Notes under the pieces: generated by a model
Seen by the model: only the letters and a program-made list of their open reading frames with translations
Database searches by the model: none
What the model was told of the DNA's origin: nothing
Origin: Archaeoglobus neptunius
GTDB taxonomy: Archaea > Halobacteriota > Archaeoglobi > Archaeoglobales > Archaeoglobaceae
DNA length: 64,000 nt
Assembly: GCF_016757965.1 (NCBI RefSeq)
Contig: NZ_JAEKIW010000002.1
Coordinates: 62,001-126,000, forward strand
Direction: 5' to 3'
Made by a program: the position numbers and the translations under genes
Shown here: piece after piece, positions 7,732 through 15,195 of the stretch
How positions within the stretch are numbered: the stretch's first letter is position 1
How the letters are laid out: each line of letters starts with the position of its first letter

Positions 7732-7998
7732 ATGGACTGGAAGAAGGTCGGAATCGTGGTGGCCCTTGCAGTTGCTGCAGGGCTGTATGTTGCGGCTGCA
7801 ATGCCCTGGGGAATGATGGGATACATGGGATACGGTGGATACGGCATGCCCATGATGGGCGGATACGGGCCAGGGTACGGAGGTATGGGATATCCGGGCT
7901 ACCAAGGATATGATGTAAATCAGACGCAACCGCAGGGCTATTACGTGCCGTATGGCTACTACGGCGGTCACGGCTGTCCGATGATGGGATACTGGTAG
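7732..7998 (+). CDS. Met/Gly/Tyr-rich small exported protein, putative Cu(I)-binding
   Basis: 88 residues. An N-terminal hydrophobic segment (about residues 6-24) acts as signal or anchor. The rest is low complexity, dominated by Gly, Tyr and Met with clusters such as MPWGMMGYMG, GMPMMGG and a C-terminal GGHGCPMMGYW. Clustered MxM/MM with His and Cys is typical of extracytoplasmic Cu(I)-binding segments (PcoC/Ctr-like Met motifs), which fits the neighbouring CuA and CopB genes. Ribosome-binding site GAGGTGA sits 6 nt before the ATG. The next gene starts 13 nt downstream. No known family was recognised; the copper role is inference. Confidence 0.7.
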   Translation: MDWKKVGIVVALAVAAGLYVAAAMPWGMMGYMGYGGYGMPMMGGYGPGYGGMGYPGYQGYDVNQTQPQGYYVPYGYYGGHGCPMMGYW

Positions 7999-8011
7999 GT
8001 GGCTGGCGGAT

Positions 8012-9877
8012 ATGCGTAAGATTTTTCCTATTTTTTTAGCTCTACTCCTTTTAGGACTTGCAACAACTGCAGGATTTCAAGTACAGACTTCCAGGGGCAC
8101 GGAGAAGGTCGTTTATATTGAGGCATTTCAGTTTGGATACCGAGTTGTGGCGATACAGGAAGGGGACAGAATATACAGAACGGACTCCTTAAGGCTGAAC
8201 GCAGGCGATACGGTTACCTTCCACGTTGTAACGAAGGATGTCACCCATGGGTTCACCATAGAAGGTATAACGGATGATGTGGCCGAAAATCTGCTCGTTT
8301 TGCCCGGCAGAACTCTTGTAGTCGGTCCAGTTACCTTCAACGAGCCGGGAAAGTACAGAATCAGGTGCTCAACCAACTGCGGTTCCTTACATCCATTCAT
8401 GACCATGGATATCGTGGTTGAGCCGAACGTTCCCTATTACGCTCTTTCAGGCTTCGTCATCATGACAGGTATGGCCGCATTGCTCTACAGCGGTAAAAGC
8501 GGTGGCAGGGAAATTAATTTTAAGACCAGATTTCTTAAATCGAGGGCTCTGATTTTCATCCTCACGACACTGAATCTGTCGATGTTTCTGCTGATAATTC
8601 TTACAGGACTTTTCGGCAGCGTTATTGGCAGCGAAAATTTCTCAATCGCGGTTACGTGGATACTCTGGTTCGCTCTGGTTGAATTTGCAATACTCTTTGC
8701 AGCGAGGGCCTGGTGTGCAGTTTGCCCGATTCCGATAGTGGGTGAATGGTTGCGAAGAGGGCGATTTCTTGGAGCGAGGAGGGTGATACCAGAGAAAGGA
8801 AGCTTTCCTGTCAAGTACCGGAACATGTGGATACCGGCCATCGGTTTCCTTGCGCTTTCGCTCTTCATACCATGGATAGTGACGAAGCCTCTCGTTACGG
8901 CTCTTCTCTTCCTTTCCCTTTTCATCGCTGCCACAGCATTCTACCTGGTCTACCCGCCGCGCTACTTCTGCAAACATGTCTGCCCGGCTGGGGGATACAT
9001 CGGCTACCACTCCAACGCATCGCTGCTGGCTCTGAGAAGCATTGACAGGGAGAAATGCAGGAGATGTGAGAAATTCTGCCTCAAGGGCAGCGATGAAGGG
9101 TACCCATGCCCGTGGAAAATCTACCCGGGTGGAAACGATGAAAACACATACTGCGGACTCTGCTTTGAATGTCTGAGAACCTGCAGGTATGACAACATCG
9201 CCCTGAAGCTCAGATTACCTTTCGAGGAGCTCGCCAGAAAGGCCATAAGGGCTGCAAAGTCCAGAAAGCTTGACGAAACGGCGATGGGCTACATAAGATT
9301 TGGTCTGGCAATATTCTATGAGCTGTTCTTCTTCGGCAGTATCTACTGGCTAAAGGATTTCGGAAATCTCGGCAACCCCTACGGAGTAAACCTTGAAAAC
9401 GCCCATCTGCTTGTTCCGTCCATTTTCGGAGTTATGAAGTGGTCGATTTGGGCGGCAATTGTTTTGTCAGCAATTCTAGCAATTGCTGCGCTCTACTACG
9501 CCTTCAGCTTTATAGCAGCAAAGATTGCCGGACTCGATCCACAAAAGGTTTTCGTAGCGTTCAGCTACTCACTCGCACCATACGGTCTTCTCGTATGGGC
9601 CGGATTCGCAATTGGATTGCTCTCATACTTCTACACCTACCCACTCAATGCCTTTCTCGATCCCTTCGGTCTGGAGAAAAACGCCTTTCCAGCATCCCTG
9701 ACTGCAAAACAGATAATACTCCTTCAGGCCCCCTTCATATCCCTAGCCCTCGCCACTGCCATCATAGCTACAAGAAAGATAGCTGAGAGGCTTACTGAAA
9801 AATCAGCGATAGCGGTGATTTACAGCATACCGCACATTCTTATGGCCCTGATACTTGTAAAAATAGTTGCGGGGTGA
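8012..9877 (+). CDS. CuA-cupredoxin fused to NapH/NosR-like polyferredoxin membrane protein
   Basis: 621 residues. A signal sequence (1-20) is followed by a cupredoxin domain (about 28-138) with His in VTHGF (near 78) and CSTNCGSLHPFM (119-130). That gives C-x3-C-x3-H-x2-M plus an upstream His, the complete dinuclear CuA ligand set of cytochrome oxidase subunit II and N2O reductase. Next come several membrane helices with CAVCP (near 234) and CKHVCP (near 319), the twin motif of NapH/NosR-type proteins. Cytoplasmic cluster ligands follow (CRRCEKFC near 348, CGLCFECLRTC near 379), enough for two [4Fe-4S] clusters, then further helices. It could pass electrons between quinol or cytoplasmic donors and an external copper centre. 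I know of no characterised protein with this order. The overlap and spacing tie it to the next CuA gene. Confidence 0.85.
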   Translation: MRKIFPIFLALLLLGLATTAGFQVQTSRGTEKVVYIEAFQFGYRVVAIQEGDRIYRTDSLRLNAGDTVTFHVVTKDVTHGFTIEGITDDVAENLLVLPGRTLVVGPVTFNEPGKYRIRCSTNCGSLHPFMTMDIVVEPNVPYYALSGFVIMTGMAALLYSGKSGGREINFKTRFLKSRALIFILTTLNLSMFLLIILTGLFGSVIGSENFSIAVTWILWFALVEFAILFAARAWCAVCPIPIVGEWLRRGRFLGARRVIPEKGSFPVKYRNMWIPAIGFLALSLFIPWIVTKPLVTALLFLSLFIAATAFYLVYPPRYFCKHVCPAGGYIGYHSNASLLALRSIDREKCRRCEKFCLKGSDEGYPCPWKIYPGGNDENTYCGLCFECLRTCRYDNIALKLRLPFEELARKAIRAAKSRKLDETAMGYIRFGLAIFYELFFFGSIYWLKDFGNLGNPYGVNLENAHLLVPSIFGVMKWSIWAAIVLSAILAIAALYYAFSFIAAKIAGLDPQKVFVAFSYSLAPYGLLVWAGFAIGLLSYFYTYPLNAFLDPFGLEKNAFPASLTAKQIILLQAPFISLALATAIIATRKIAERLTEKSAIAVIYSIPHILMALILVKIVAG

Positions 9878-9881
9878 TTGT

Positions 9882-10259
9882 ATGGAGAAGAGAGAGTTTG
9901 CCGCACTGCTTTTTGTTGTTATCGCCCTGGCAATTCCCGTATACCTGACCATAGACAGGCTTTCTGAAAAGCAGACAGGTTCTGAAATCGTAATCAATGC
10001 CTACGTCCCCGAATCAGGTGGATTTAAGCCGAATTATATAGTCGTACCAAAAGGTAGCAGAGTCAAACTTGTTTTCAAGTCAGAAGACGTGACGCACGGC
10101 ATTTTCATTCCGGATCTCGGAATAAACAAGCTGATTCCTGCAGGCGATGAGGTGGTCGTGGAGTTCGTTGCTGAAAAGAGCGGTGTCTATCCGTTCATGT
10201 GCTCAGTGTACTGCAGCCCCTATCACAGGCTCATGCGGGGAACGATTGTAGTCGTTTGA
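9882..10259 (+). CDS. Membrane-anchored CuA cupredoxin (CoxII-like domain)
   Basis: 125 residues from ATG 9882, chosen because GGGGTGA (9871-9877) lies 4 nt before it; a TTG at 9867 is less likely. An N-terminal anchor (about 6-23) is followed by a cupredoxin fold with DVTHGIF (His near 72) and CSVYCSPYHRLM (Cys107, Cys111, His115, Met118). This is a full CuA motif C-x3-C-x3-H-x2-M. The Glu that usually sits between the cysteines in oxidase subunit II is Val here. The domain matches CoxII/NosZ electron-entry domains, but no oxidase subunit I or N2O reductase is present in the window. Likely an external one-electron carrier or copper-handling partner of the fusion protein upstream. Confidence 0.88.
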   Translation: MEKREFAALLFVVIALAIPVYLTIDRLSEKQTGSEIVINAYVPESGGFKPNYIVVPKGSRVKLVFKSEDVTHGIFIPDLGINKLIPAGDEVVVEFVAEKSGVYPFMCSVYCSPYHRLMRGTIVVV

Positions 10260-10274
10260 GTTTCCGAAACATCT

Positions 10275-10284
10275 TAATTTTTTT
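10275..10284 (+). terminator. T-run terminator after the CuA genes
   Basis: A run of seven T residues (10278-10284) follows the second CuA stop by about 19 nt. Oligo-T is the usual intrinsic signal for archaeal transcription termination. Confidence 0.45.
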
Positions 10285-10341
10285 CGTGAAAACCTGACTG
10301 AGATTCGAAAATTTTTTAAGTAAAACATACAATCACTGTCA

Positions 10342-11100
10342 ATGAAATATTGCACTATAGCATTTATTCTGATCACAATCTTCACACTTGGATGTCTCGG
10401 ACCAGAGGAAGGGAGTTTTACGCATACCATCGACTATACAATTTCCCTGACTTTTGGTGAGCTCGTGGAGGGCAGGACGATAAAGCCATCCTCCAAAGTC
10501 GATGAGCTTGAGAACATTACTGTGATTGTTCCTCTGCCAGTGATTGACGGTCAGCCCATTAAGCTCCAGAACCTAACGATTCCCGCCGGCTGGAAAGCGG
10601 AGATCACTGAAACACCCCACGGCACGATGTTGAAGCTGGAAGGGAAAAACGTAAGGACCTGGAAAATGTCTCCAATGCCCGTACCCGTTGAGAGCGGAAA
10701 AACTCCAACAGTAACGCCCACAATGGTTAAAAAAGCTGCTGGCTACGAATTTGAGCTGCGACTTCAAATGAACAGGGAGATCAACACCCTCAACCCCCTA
10801 AACGGTGAGTTCGTTCTTCAACCCAAATACGAACTGAGGAGGATAAACTGCCCTGAGGAATATTTAAAGCACTACAGATACGTGAAGTGCTACAGTTACA
10901 GTACCGTGGTATTTTACGCCTCACATCCTTCAATCGATGCGGGCATGTATATCTCGCTCGAGGGCAGAAATTACTGGTTCCAGATGGGATGGACCGGAAA
11001 TGAGTTCTACGACCACATACTGGCATTTCTAACCGAAGATGGGTGGAACAATGTGACTGGAAGTCTGGAAACAGGGAAAGGTGTGTATCTGAGCACGTAA
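10342..11100 (+). CDS. Putative exported lipoprotein, paralogue of the broken gene at 21081
   Basis: 252 residues with an N-terminal hydrophobic segment ending in a lipobox-like FTLGC (Cys18), so probably lipid-anchored on the outer face of the membrane. The mature part is beta-rich, with Asn-x-Ser/Thr sites. I recognise no named family. Segments LENITVIVPLP, TPHGTMLKLE and DGWNNVTG correspond in order and spacing to LDNFTLVFP, TKYGKMWKVE and KGWLNVTG in the disrupted gene at 21081-21736. The start is supported by an AT-rich TATA-like element (10312-10323) about 25 nt upstream. It has its own promoter, so linkage to the CuA genes is loose. Confidence 0.75.
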   Translation: MKYCTIAFILITIFTLGCLGPEEGSFTHTIDYTISLTFGELVEGRTIKPSSKVDELENITVIVPLPVIDGQPIKLQNLTIPAGWKAEITETPHGTMLKLEGKNVRTWKMSPMPVPVESGKTPTVTPTMVKKAAGYEFELRLQMNREINTLNPLNGEFVLQPKYELRRINCPEEYLKHYRYVKCYSYSTVVFYASHPSIDAGMYISLEGRNYWFQMGWTGNEFYDHILAFLTEDGWNNVTGSLETGKGVYLST

Positions 11101-11323
11101 GATGTTCTGGTAGCTCCCACGCCTTTTCAAAGGCCCTGCTGGTTGGTATGATCGGGCCATACTCCTGCCATTCACTAGTTTCCAAATTTTCACTGCGTGA
11201 CATTCTCTCCTTTTGCTGCAGATGAAGACAATTTTTATTTCAGCCTGCTGGTATCGCCTCTGATCAGTAATCCACGTTTCCAGTGGCAAAAGGCTTAACA
11301 ATGTCTCTGCTTTAATAAAAAAC

Positions 11324-12229
11324 TCAGCCAAGCTCCTCAAGCAGCTTGCATGCCTGACAGACCTTTTTCGGCGTTGGTTCACCACATCTCTCGCACCTGT
11401 TGAGGTCGATCTGTGGATACATTTCTCTCAAACACGGGATCAGTTTTTCAAAGCTGTTCATAACCGAAAACTTTCTGCCGGGATACTTGTTCTCAAACTC
11501 GTAAAGGAAGTCCCTAACGCTCGCCCTTACCGGGAAATAGCTGTACGGACATTCTTCAAAGTCCATTGGCAGGTTATGAAGAAGGCCGTAGACCACAACC
11601 TCTTTTTCATAAATGTATCTGAAAGGCTTTATTCTCATAATCAGGCCTTCCTGAACCCTTTGCGGTACGAGTCTTGCCATTCTCTCCATGTCCGCATTCA
11701 GAAAGTTCAGCAGAATTGTTTGCGTTTCATCATCAAGGTTATGCCCTGTGGCCAGCTTCGTGGCCCCCATTTCCCTCGCAGTTCTGTTGAGCAGGTATTT
11801 CCTGAAAACACCGCAGTATGTGCACGGCTTTTTGTCCCCCCTCTTCACCATTTCATCAAGCGTCATTCCAAAGTTTTCCTCAAACGATACAACAACGTGT
11901 TCGATCCCAAGCTGTTCCGCCACTTTTCTTGCAATCTCAACTGTCGGCGGTCGGTAGTTGGATATACCCTCGTCGATGGTTATGGCAAACAGTTCCAGGT
12001 CTCTCCTCTTTTCATACAGTTTCGCAAGAGTGTAGGTGAGGGTGACGCTGTCCTTTCCACCGCTCAGAGCGATTGCAATTCTGTCGTTCTTCTCAATCAT
12101 CTTAAATTTTCGAACTGCAAGCTTTATCCTCCTCTCAAAATCCTCGATAAAGTGTCTCTTGCAGAGATGCCTGTTTGAGTGTCTCTGGAATATTACTGCC
12201 CTTCTATCACACCTAGAACACCCTATCAT
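11324..12229 (-). CDS. tRNA 2-thiolation protein, TtuA/NcsA/Ctu1 family
   Basis: 301 residues. An N-terminal zinc finger (CSRCDRRA and CKRH) precedes the PP-loop ATP pyrophosphatase motif SGGKDS (near residue 55). The catalytic Cys region includes CTYCG, and TGHNLDDE follows. A C-terminal zinc finger has two CxxC pairs (CERCG, CQAC). The family activates the tRNA uridine (U34 or U54) by adenylation and inserts sulfur, often with an iron-sulfur cluster. The start codon overlaps the stop of the siroheme decarboxylase-like gene by 4 nt, so it is the last gene of a three-gene operon. Confidence 0.9.
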   Translation of the reverse strand: MIGCSRCDRRAVIFQRHSNRHLCKRHFIEDFERRIKLAVRKFKMIEKNDRIAIALSGGKDSVTLTYTLAKLYEKRRDLELFAITIDEGISNYRPPTVEIARKVAEQLGIEHVVVSFEENFGMTLDEMVKRGDKKPCTYCGVFRKYLLNRTAREMGATKLATGHNLDDETQTILLNFLNADMERMARLVPQRVQEGLIMRIKPFRYIYEKEVVVYGLLHNLPMDFEECPYSYFPVRASVRDFLYEFENKYPGRKFSVMNSFEKLIPCLREMYPQIDLNRCERCGEPTPKKVCQACKLLEELG

Positions 12230-13167
12230 CTCTCTCTCAGATTTGCTTTACTGTAAATTGTCTCTGCTTCCTCCACGTCCTCAATCTGCAAAATCTGCTG
12301 CCTTATTTTTTCAATCGGACCTTTGCTGATAGCATGAACCATGAAGTAAACAGGATAGTTCCACTTTTCATTCACAATCCTTTCGACCAGATGTGTAATC
12401 TGGGGGAATTTCTGAAGTAAAAACATTGCCACCTTCTCAGGCTTTTTTGATATCCTGAGAACCGTCATTCCATTTTCCTTAAATCCAACCTTCCTCTCCC
12501 TCAGCACACCGCTGAAATCTCTTCCCACACCTTTTGCCATCAGTTCTTTGATAACGTCCACGACTTCCTCTTCCGAATATCCTGAGAACTTCGAAAAAGG
12601 TCTTTTCGCAATCTCCAGAGACTCCAGAGACCTCACGAATTCTTCATCAAGTCCCAGCTCTCTTACCAGCGGAACATTTTCAGGTTCCAGCCCTCTCTCA
12701 CTCCAGGAAACGCCTTTTTCCAAGTCGTATTTTACGTCCATTTTGTAAACCCTCTTTGTGGGCAGGATAACAAAATCCTCAACTCTGCATTCAGATGCAA
12801 GCTTTTCAACAACCCCTTCAATCTCCTCCACATCTCTGCCCTTCACGGTAAACCAGACGTTGTAGTATGCATCTCTCAGAAAGTTATGCTTGACCCTGAA
12901 CTCGTCATACCTGTTTATCCTTTCAGCAACCTCTTTTACACTTGATGCCCTGAAACCGACAAGTGCTGCTCTCCTGTAGCCTGAAAAAGCCCTGTAATTG
13001 AGATTCAGGCCGTACCTCTTAATCACACCACTCGCCATGTACTCTCTTACCGCTTCAAAAACCTCATCCTCACTCCTTCCCAGATTCTCGGCCAAGTCCG
13101 AGAGGGGTGATGTCGTGAGTGGTAAATTGTACTGCAATTCCATGAGGAGATCGACATCGAGATTCAA
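12226..13167 (-). CDS. Siroheme decarboxylase-like protein, double length (AhbA-AhbB-type)
   Basis: 313 residues, about twice the usual 150-170 of AhbA, AhbB or NirD/L/G/H. The first half has an Lrp/AsnC-like helix-turn-helix (LPLTTSPLSDLAENLGRSED) and then HNFLRDAYYNVWFTV, matching the HNYxRDHxYNxWFT siroheme-binding motif. The second half repeats the fold in weaker form, with HLVERIVNEKWNYPVYFMV in the equivalent place. Siroheme decarboxylases remove two acetate carboxylates from siroheme to give 12,18-didecarboxysiroheme, a step of the alternative heme route used by archaea and sulfate reducers. It follows the Met8-like gene with a 4-nt overlap, so siroheme is made and consumed in one operon. 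It may be a fused heterodimer. Confidence 0.82.
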   Translation of the reverse strand: MNLDVDLLMELQYNLPLTTSPLSDLAENLGRSEDEVFEAVREYMASGVIKRYGLNLNYRAFSGYRRAALVGFRASSVKEVAERINRYDEFRVKHNFLRDAYYNVWFTVKGRDVEEIEGVVEKLASECRVEDFVILPTKRVYKMDVKYDLEKGVSWSERGLEPENVPLVRELGLDEEFVRSLESLEIAKRPFSKFSGYSEEEVVDVIKELMAKGVGRDFSGVLRERKVGFKENGMTVLRISKKPEKVAMFLLQKFPQITHLVERIVNEKWNYPVYFMVHAISKGPIEKIRQQILQIEDVEEAETIYSKANLRER

Positions 13168-13856
13168 AATTCTATCCCTCCATTCTCAGCTTTCTTTTTT
13201 CCGGAAACATATTCCTCTACAATTTCTTCTGCAAGCTTTCTTGCTTCATCCACCTTCTCCTGTTTTACAAGTTCCACAAATCTTACATCAGAGCTGACGA
13301 TGGAGTACAGTTTCATCCTCAGATTTACGGGTACATTTCTTTTCTTCATGTAACTCTTGAGGTGATCCATAGCATTGAGGAAGTAAAAAAGCTCTTCTTC
13401 TTCATCAAGAACTCTCTGAAACTTGTCTCTGACTTTTCTCGCAACAACACCACTTTTTCCCTCTGTTGTCACTGCAAATCTCACCCCGTTTTTGCCACCT
13501 TCAAAAGGAACTACAACCTCAGTCATTTTCGCATCATTTGCCAGATTTACCATCGCCTTATGCTTTTCAGCAGCTTCAATAACCCTTTCATTAAAATCCT
13601 TACTGCCAATCGCAACCACAATTAGGTGAAAGTTTGATGCCAGCTTCTCAAAATCCATACTTTCAACTGATGCCCTTACAAGTTCAACCTTTCCCTCTTC
13701 AGAGAGTTTGAGCAGCTCGGACGAAAAGTCCTGACTGAAAACCGAAACCTCGGCTCCAGCCTCTATGAATTTCTTCGCTCTCAGAGTGCCGACTCCCCCA
13801 CCACCAATTACCGCAACCCTTTTCCCCTGAAATTCTATGTAAAGTGGTATTCTCAT
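13164..13856 (-). CDS. Precorrin-2 dehydrogenase / sirohydrochlorin ferrochelatase (Met8/CysG-N-like)
   Basis: 230 residues. The N-terminal NAD-binding fold has VAVIGGGGVGTLRAKKFIEAG. The catalytic region NLANDAKMTEVVVPF carries the family Asp, and the helical dimerisation domain includes EGKSGVVARKVRDKF. It oxidises precorrin-2 to sirohydrochlorin and may insert Fe2+ to give siroheme, needed for sulfite reductase and for heme by the siroheme route. It is the first gene of an operon with the decarboxylase-like and TtuA genes. A 53-nt gap separates it from the upstream RHH gene, enough for its own promoter. Confidence 0.88.
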   Translation of the reverse strand: MRIPLYIEFQGKRVAVIGGGGVGTLRAKKFIEAGAEVSVFSQDFSSELLKLSEEGKVELVRASVESMDFEKLASNFHLIVVAIGSKDFNERVIEAAEKHKAMVNLANDAKMTEVVVPFEGGKNGVRFAVTTEGKSGVVARKVRDKFQRVLDEEEELFYFLNAMDHLKSYMKKRNVPVNLRMKLYSIVSSDVRFVELVKQEKVDEARKLAEEIVEEYVSGKKKAENGGIEF

Positions 13857-13909
13857 TAACTGAAATTGAGGGTAAAGTTGTTTTTAAACTGTTCCCCCGA
13901 ACACCTAGG

Positions 13910-14767
13910 TCAGATGATTTCCCCAACCTTAACACACCCATACTTGCTTAAATCACTGTTTGAACACAATATTACCGCCGAAGCTGGACAGCTTCCGTCG
14001 ACGGTAACTTCTGCCCTCCCTCCTGCAAGCGATGCTGCAAAGTTCGCCGCATCCCTGACGCCTCCACTTTTAATCGGAAATATCGCACTTACCTCTCCTA
14101 CCCTAACCAGGTTTGCAAGTCTCCTCAATTCATCCGGATCGGGGAGATTTTCAATAATGATTTTCGCTTTCATTAGCTTTCCCCACAAAAATATGCTATC
14201 GCCTCTTTGTGGCTCATTTCTAACACTCATATCCCTCAACCCGATAAGATTTGCTGCAAAGAAACTATAATTTGAGCTAAATACTTCTTCTACACTGGCA
14301 AGAAGAATTTTTTTAGCCTTAACCCGTTTCTCAAATGCCTTCCTGAATGCATGCTGAAACCTTACAGAGTAATCAAGTTCATTGCCCGTGAGGATCATCA
14401 CCGCCAGAGGTTCCACAAAGCGACAGGTTGCTTCAACAAAAAGCTGGCTGGCCATCACTTCCGCAACAACTTCAAGACTTTCCCTTTCATCGAGTTCCTT
14501 TTCACCAACACCAGCGTATGTAACTGCCATTGACGCAATAGAAGTCAGATTGCCCATATCAACATAAACTGCGTTTCTTTCAGTATACACATCTACATTT
14601 TTTACAGGAAGAGATGGTTTGAAGTAAAAACCGATGTTTTCAAGCAGCGATATGTACATGGCAATTGCGTTCCTTATAACCTCCGATCGCGACATCAGAG
14701 TCTTTCTTCCGATTTCATCAATCCGATCCACAATTTTCTCATCAAGCCTGAGGGATATCAGCTTCAT
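13910..14767 (-). CDS. Ribbon-helix-helix protein with large unrecognised C-terminal domain
   Basis: 285 residues. The first 45 (KLISLRLDEKIVDRIDEIGR and LMSRSEVIRNAIAMY) form a CopG/NikR-type ribbon-helix-helix DNA-binding domain. The remaining 240 residues are not NikR (no His-rich nickel site). Blocks such as YVDMGN, RGDSIFLWGKLM and a Gly-rich IKSGGVRDAANFAASLAGG faintly recall AIR-synthase/PurM-like proteins, but I cannot assign them firmly. A regulator that senses a small molecule through the C-terminal domain is possible. It lies directly upstream of the siroheme operon on the same strand. Confidence 0.6.
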   Translation of the reverse strand: MKLISLRLDEKIVDRIDEIGRKTLMSRSEVIRNAIAMYISLLENIGFYFKPSLPVKNVDVYTERNAVYVDMGNLTSIASMAVTYAGVGEKELDERESLEVVAEVMASQLFVEATCRFVEPLAVMILTGNELDYSVRFQHAFRKAFEKRVKAKKILLASVEEVFSSNYSFFAANLIGLRDMSVRNEPQRGDSIFLWGKLMKAKIIIENLPDPDELRRLANLVRVGEVSAIFPIKSGGVRDAANFAASLAGGRAEVTVDGSCPASAVILCSNSDLSKYGCVKVGEII

Positions 14768-14805
14768 ATTCGTAATACACGTGAATTACAAAAAACTTAT
14801 CCCGC

Positions 14806-15148
14806 CCCCTTCATTTCCTGTGGAACTTTCAAAATCACTCGATTAGCTGTAATACCGCCAAACAAGCCACCATACAACCTAAATTACCGCAAAAAGTGGA
14901 AATATTTTTCCCTTCACTGATTTTCTCCATTTTCGGATTGCTTGCACCATCCACCAATGAAAAATCGGTAACGGGGTGGAGGAATCTTTAAGGATAATTC
15001 ATTTCTGAAATTTCGGAAATGAATGCTCCACCCCCTTTGTTTCCTGTGGAGATATCAGATACTGCATTTCAGATCGTTTTTGTGAGAATGGATGAATTTC
15101 GGGCACTCTTTCTGCGTTATCTCTGGAGTTTTGCTGTTATTTTGAGAT
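14806..15148 (+). repeat. 343-bp long repeat, copy 1 (inverted partner at 26028-26370)
   Basis: Read against the reverse complement of 26028-26370, all but three positions agree; the three differences lie in the first 70 bp. The centre forms nested hairpins: GGGGTGGAG (14973-14981) with CTCCACCCC (15026-15034), and ATTCATTTC (14997-15005) with GAAATGAAT (15016-15024). A 20-bp block at 14805-14824 recurs with two changes at 15031-15050. I see no terminal inverted repeats, target duplication or transposase. Confidence 0.93.
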
Positions 15149-15195
15149 TGATCACAAGCTGCAGTTTCGTAAACCTTTCACCGCCCAGCATGTAA
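15019..15195 (+). CDS. Short ORF starting inside repeat copy 1
   Basis: 58 codons. The first 43 residues (starting MNAPPPLFPVEISDTAFQIV) are encoded by the repeat and are identical to the start of the ORF in copy 2. After the repeat ends at 15148 the sequence becomes unrelated and stops at TAA 15193-15195. It may be a remnant of a mobile or duplicated gene 5-prime end rather than a working gene. Confidence 0.25.
   Translation: MNAPPPLFPVEISDTAFQIVFVRMDEFRALFLRYLWSFAVILRLITSCSFVNLSPPSM

Noticed and set aside
7732-10259. Calling the CuA genes a cytochrome oxidase or N2O reductase operon
   Set aside because: Neither oxidase subunit I nor NosZ is in the window, and the first CuA domain is fused to an iron-sulfur membrane protein.
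10342-11100. Lipoprotein as a member of the copper cluster
   Set aside because: A T-run terminator and a separate TATA-like element lie between it and the CuA genes, and it has no metal-binding motif.
14806-15148. CRISPR or insertion sequence
   Set aside because: Only two copies in the window, no regular spacers, no transposase, no terminal inverted repeats and no target duplication.
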